The notes under the pieces were generated by a model. That model did no database searches. It worked only from the letters and a program-made list of their open reading frames with translations, and was not told the DNA's origin. Both the position numbers and the translations under genes were made by a program. Below are positions 4,624 to 6,634 of a DNA stretch of 6,634 nucleotides, one piece after another. Source of the stretch: CAYOEZ01 sp964402955 (GTDB lineage Bacteria; Chloroflexota; DTOL01; DAOUCN01); assembly GCA_964402955.1 (NCBI GenBank), contig CAYOEZ010000246.1, positions 1 to 6,634 on the forward strand. The letters run 5' to 3'. Position 1 is the first letter of the stretch, and each line of letters begins with the position of its first letter.

Positions 4624-6585
4624 ATGAATGACATCATCTGGCTGCACGATGCCGGACTAGAGCACACCCCTCTGATCGGCGCCAAAGCGGCACGACTGGG
4701 CGAACTGACGCGCCGGCGCTTCCACGTCCCGCCCGCTTTTTGTGTGACGGCGCAGGCTTGCGGCCGCCCGTTCTCGGTCAGCTTCGACCTGCGTGACGGC
4801 ATTCTGGCCGCCTGCGCCCGGCTGGCACAAGAGTCGCCTGCCGGCCCGGTCTTCGCCGTTCGTTCGTCATCACCCGCCGAAGACCTGGCCACTACATCGT
4901 TCGCCGGCCAGTACAACACGTTTCTCAACGTCGCACTGCCTGACGTTCCCGCCAGAGTGGCCGACTGCTGCGCATCTGCCGCCAGCCGCCGTACTCTTGC
5001 CTACCGCCAGGAGCGCGGCCTGGCAGCGCAGTCTCCACAAATGGCGGTGCTCGTGCAGATCATGATTCCCTGCCAGGTTGCCGCCGTTGCCTTCTCGCGC
5101 GACCCGCTTAGCGGCGAAAAGAGCATCGTGATCGAAGCCGCCGCCGGCCTTGGCAAACAGGTCGTCGGCGGCACAACCACGCCCCACCGCTACACGATCC
5201 TGCCTGACTCGCCGCTGCCAGACGGCGACGATCTGCTGTCTAACTCAACGCTGCGCCAGCTTGCCGATCTTGTGCCCGCCATCGAGCAGACTCTCGGCGG
5301 CACCCAGGACATCGAGTCGGGACTCTGGCAGAACACACTCTATGTCTTGCAGGCCCGCCCGATCACTGTCCTACCAGCCAGCGACAACGTATTCAGCGAG
5401 CCATCCGATCCCGGCGTGGTTTGGACGAGCGGCTTCTTCGACGAACGATTCCCGCAGCCAGTTTCAGCACTGGGCTGGTCGGTGCTCAAGGACATCGTCG
5501 AGCAGTATGCCTTCCGCGAGACCCTGCAGTTTCTCGGTACCCCGGGCTGCGAGCTTTGGCGCCTGATCCGGCTCTACAACGGCCATCCCTACACCAACAT
5601 GCGGGTGTTTCAGACCATCTACAAGATCTTCCCCGATGCTCTCTTGCCCGAAGATGCTTCTCGCTTCTTCATAGATAGAGACGCCGGTCTGCGCCAAAAA
5701 GTTCCCTATCCACGCGGTCTTTTTGACCCCAGGTTGATCTTCTCGATGCTGCGCTATTTCGTGCGCGACCCACGCAACTGGTCTCCCTTGCACAACTGGA
5801 GACTGTGGCAAGACTTCACATGTGACTACGATGCGAGGCTAAGACGTGCCCAGCAGCTTCAGCAGCGTTCAGCGGCCGATCTGCCTGCCGCTGCTCGTGA
5901 CGTTCAGACCCTGAACGGGCGACTGCTTGCCATCTTGCGCCGCGTCTACCTTCTTCTGGGGCGCAGCCTGCCTGATCATGGCATCACAGATCAGGAGAAC
6001 AACGACTTCTTCCTCACCGCTGGGGAGGTTGCATCCCTTGTCACTCCTGGGGCAGGCATTGGGAGAGCAGAGGGTGGCGAGCGGGATGAGACGAGGGCTA
6101 CAGTCGCCGCCCGCCGCGGCCTCTTTGCGCGCCTGACGCGCGCGTGGATGGCGTCGCCAATTCTCTCCTACCCGCCCTTTCTGCCTGGTAACGAGCCTAT
6201 CCTGCCCGCCCGGAAGACAGGCAATACACTCAGAGGACAGCCCGTCAGCCCCGGCATCGCACGCGGGCAGGCGTGCGTGCTGCTCAGCATCCAGGAGGTC
6301 ACATACGTACCCAAAGGCTGCATCCTCGTCGTCCCGAGCGCCGACCCTGCTTGGACGCCGCTTTTCTCGCACGTGGCTGGTCTCGTGCTTGAGGTCGGGG
6401 GGCAGCTCTCGCACGGCGCCGTTGTCGCACGCGAGTACGGACTCCCCACTGTCGCCGGCATCGCGGGCGTCGCCAGCACAATCAAGACGGGCGACATCGT
6501 CACTGTGGACGGCAGCTCAGGAATCGTCATGCATCATGGTCTGGGACTCGAAGAAGATCAAGCAGTTAGTCGCGCAACTGCCTGA
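4624..6585 (+). CDS. PEP-synthase/rifampin-phosphotransferase-like ATP-grasp and phosphohistidine protein
   Basis: Domain order is ATP-grasp, a middle region, then a phosphohistidine swivel domain. The ATP-grasp domain (PPDK_N type) is about 1-250, with GAKAARLGEL (19-28, K21), VRSSSPAED (79-87, R80), FAGQYNTFLNV, SRDPLSGE (158-165), AAAGLGKQVVGG and DIESGLW..LQARPIT (E231, Q243, R245). The C-terminal domain (540-635) has VSPGIARG and GGQLSHGAVVAREYGLP with the phospho-acceptor His597. In this superfamily ATP phosphorylates the swivel His, which then passes phosphate to a substrate. The PEP/pyruvate TIM-barrel of PpsA and PPDK is missing; instead about 285 residues (255-538) lie between the two domains, as in rifampin phosphotransferase. 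The total of 653 residues is shorter than rifampin phosphotransferase (roughly 860), so the substrate domain is reduced or different and the real substrate is unknown. The ATG is chosen because it follows TATAAT closely. The gene stands alone, divergent from the SIMPL gene. Confidence 0.9.
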   Translation: MNDIIWLHDAGLEHTPLIGAKAARLGELTRRRFHVPPAFCVTAQACGRPFSVSFDLRDGILAACARLAQESPAGPVFAVRSSSPAEDLATTSFAGQYNTFLNVALPDVPARVADCCASAASRRTLAYRQERGLAAQSPQMAVLVQIMIPCQVAAVAFSRDPLSGEKSIVIEAAAGLGKQVVGGTTTPHRYTILPDSPLPDGDDLLSNSTLRQLADLVPAIEQTLGGTQDIESGLWQNTLYVLQARPITVLPASDNVFSEPSDPGVVWTSGFFDERFPQPVSALGWSVLKDIVEQYAFRETLQFLGTPGCELWRLIRLYNGHPYTNMRVFQTIYKIFPDALLPEDASRFFIDRDAGLRQKVPYPRGLFDPRLIFSMLRYFVRDPRNWSPLHNWRLWQDFTCDYDARLRRAQQLQQRSAADLPAAARDVQTLNGRLLAILRRVYLLLGRSLPDHGITDQENNDFFLTAGEVASLVTPGAGIGRAEGGERDETRATVAARRGLFARLTRAWMASPILSYPPFLPGNEPILPARKTGNTLRGQPVSPGIARGQACVLLSIQEVTYVPKGCILVVPSADPAWTPLFSHVAGLVLEVGGQLSHGAVVAREYGLPTVAGIAGVASTIKTGDIVTVDGSSGIVMHHGLGLEEDQAVSRATA

Positions 6586-6634
6586 CGCCAGGCTGAAGCC
6601 ATGGCCGATACTGCGGGCCAGGCTCTGCGCTACA

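Noticed and set aside
6601..6634. Possible start of a following gene (ATG at 6601, open to the window end)
   Set aside because: Only 11 codons are visible, with no ribosome binding site and no recognisable sequence.

Overview
The window is GC-rich and holds four convincing protein-coding genes, a decayed gene remnant and a repeat-dense intergenic stretch. The organism is probably a member of the Chloroflexota (Anaerolineae or a relative). That is inferred from the combination of a Tat-exported [NiFe]-hydrogenase, a signal-peptide SIMPL protein, a PEP-synthase/rifampin-phosphotransferase-like enzyme and GC-rich inverted-repeat elements. No rRNA or other marker gene is present to prove it.

Layout. 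Positions 1-777 carry no intact gene. They hold three spaced inverted-repeat elements (62-214, 256-328, 390-453), a broken C-terminal remnant of a second [NiFe]-hydrogenase large subunit (about 497-637, minus strand) and a strong hairpin (712-749) just past the hydrogenase stop codon. Positions 778-3529 are a two-gene minus-strand unit encoding the small (electron-transfer, Tat-exported) and large (NiFe-catalytic) subunits. The two genes are 1 nt apart, and the large-subunit ribosome binding site lies in the last codons of the small subunit. Positions 3744-4499 (minus) encode an exported SIMPL/DUF541 protein with its own promoter and a probable terminator hairpin at 3687-3718. Positions 4624-6585 (plus) encode a 653-residue ATP-grasp plus phosphohistidine-domain phosphotransferase. 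It is transcribed divergently from the SIMPL gene, and the two promoters overlap in the 124-bp gap. The last 49 bases after this gene hold nothing that can be called.

How the parts work together. The two hydrogenase subunits form one H2-oxidising or H2-evolving heterodimer that the Tat pathway should carry folded across the membrane. No cytochrome b, maturation protease or hyp gene is in the window, so electron partner and maturation must lie elsewhere. The most notable feature is the FeS wiring of the small subunit: Asp replaces one Cys ligand of the proximal cluster, and Cys replaces the usual Pro at the medial cluster. This predicts a 3Cys/1Asp proximal cluster and an all-[4Fe-4S] relay in an exported, non-anchored enzyme. 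The SIMPL protein and the phosphotransferase have no evident functional link to the hydrogenase.
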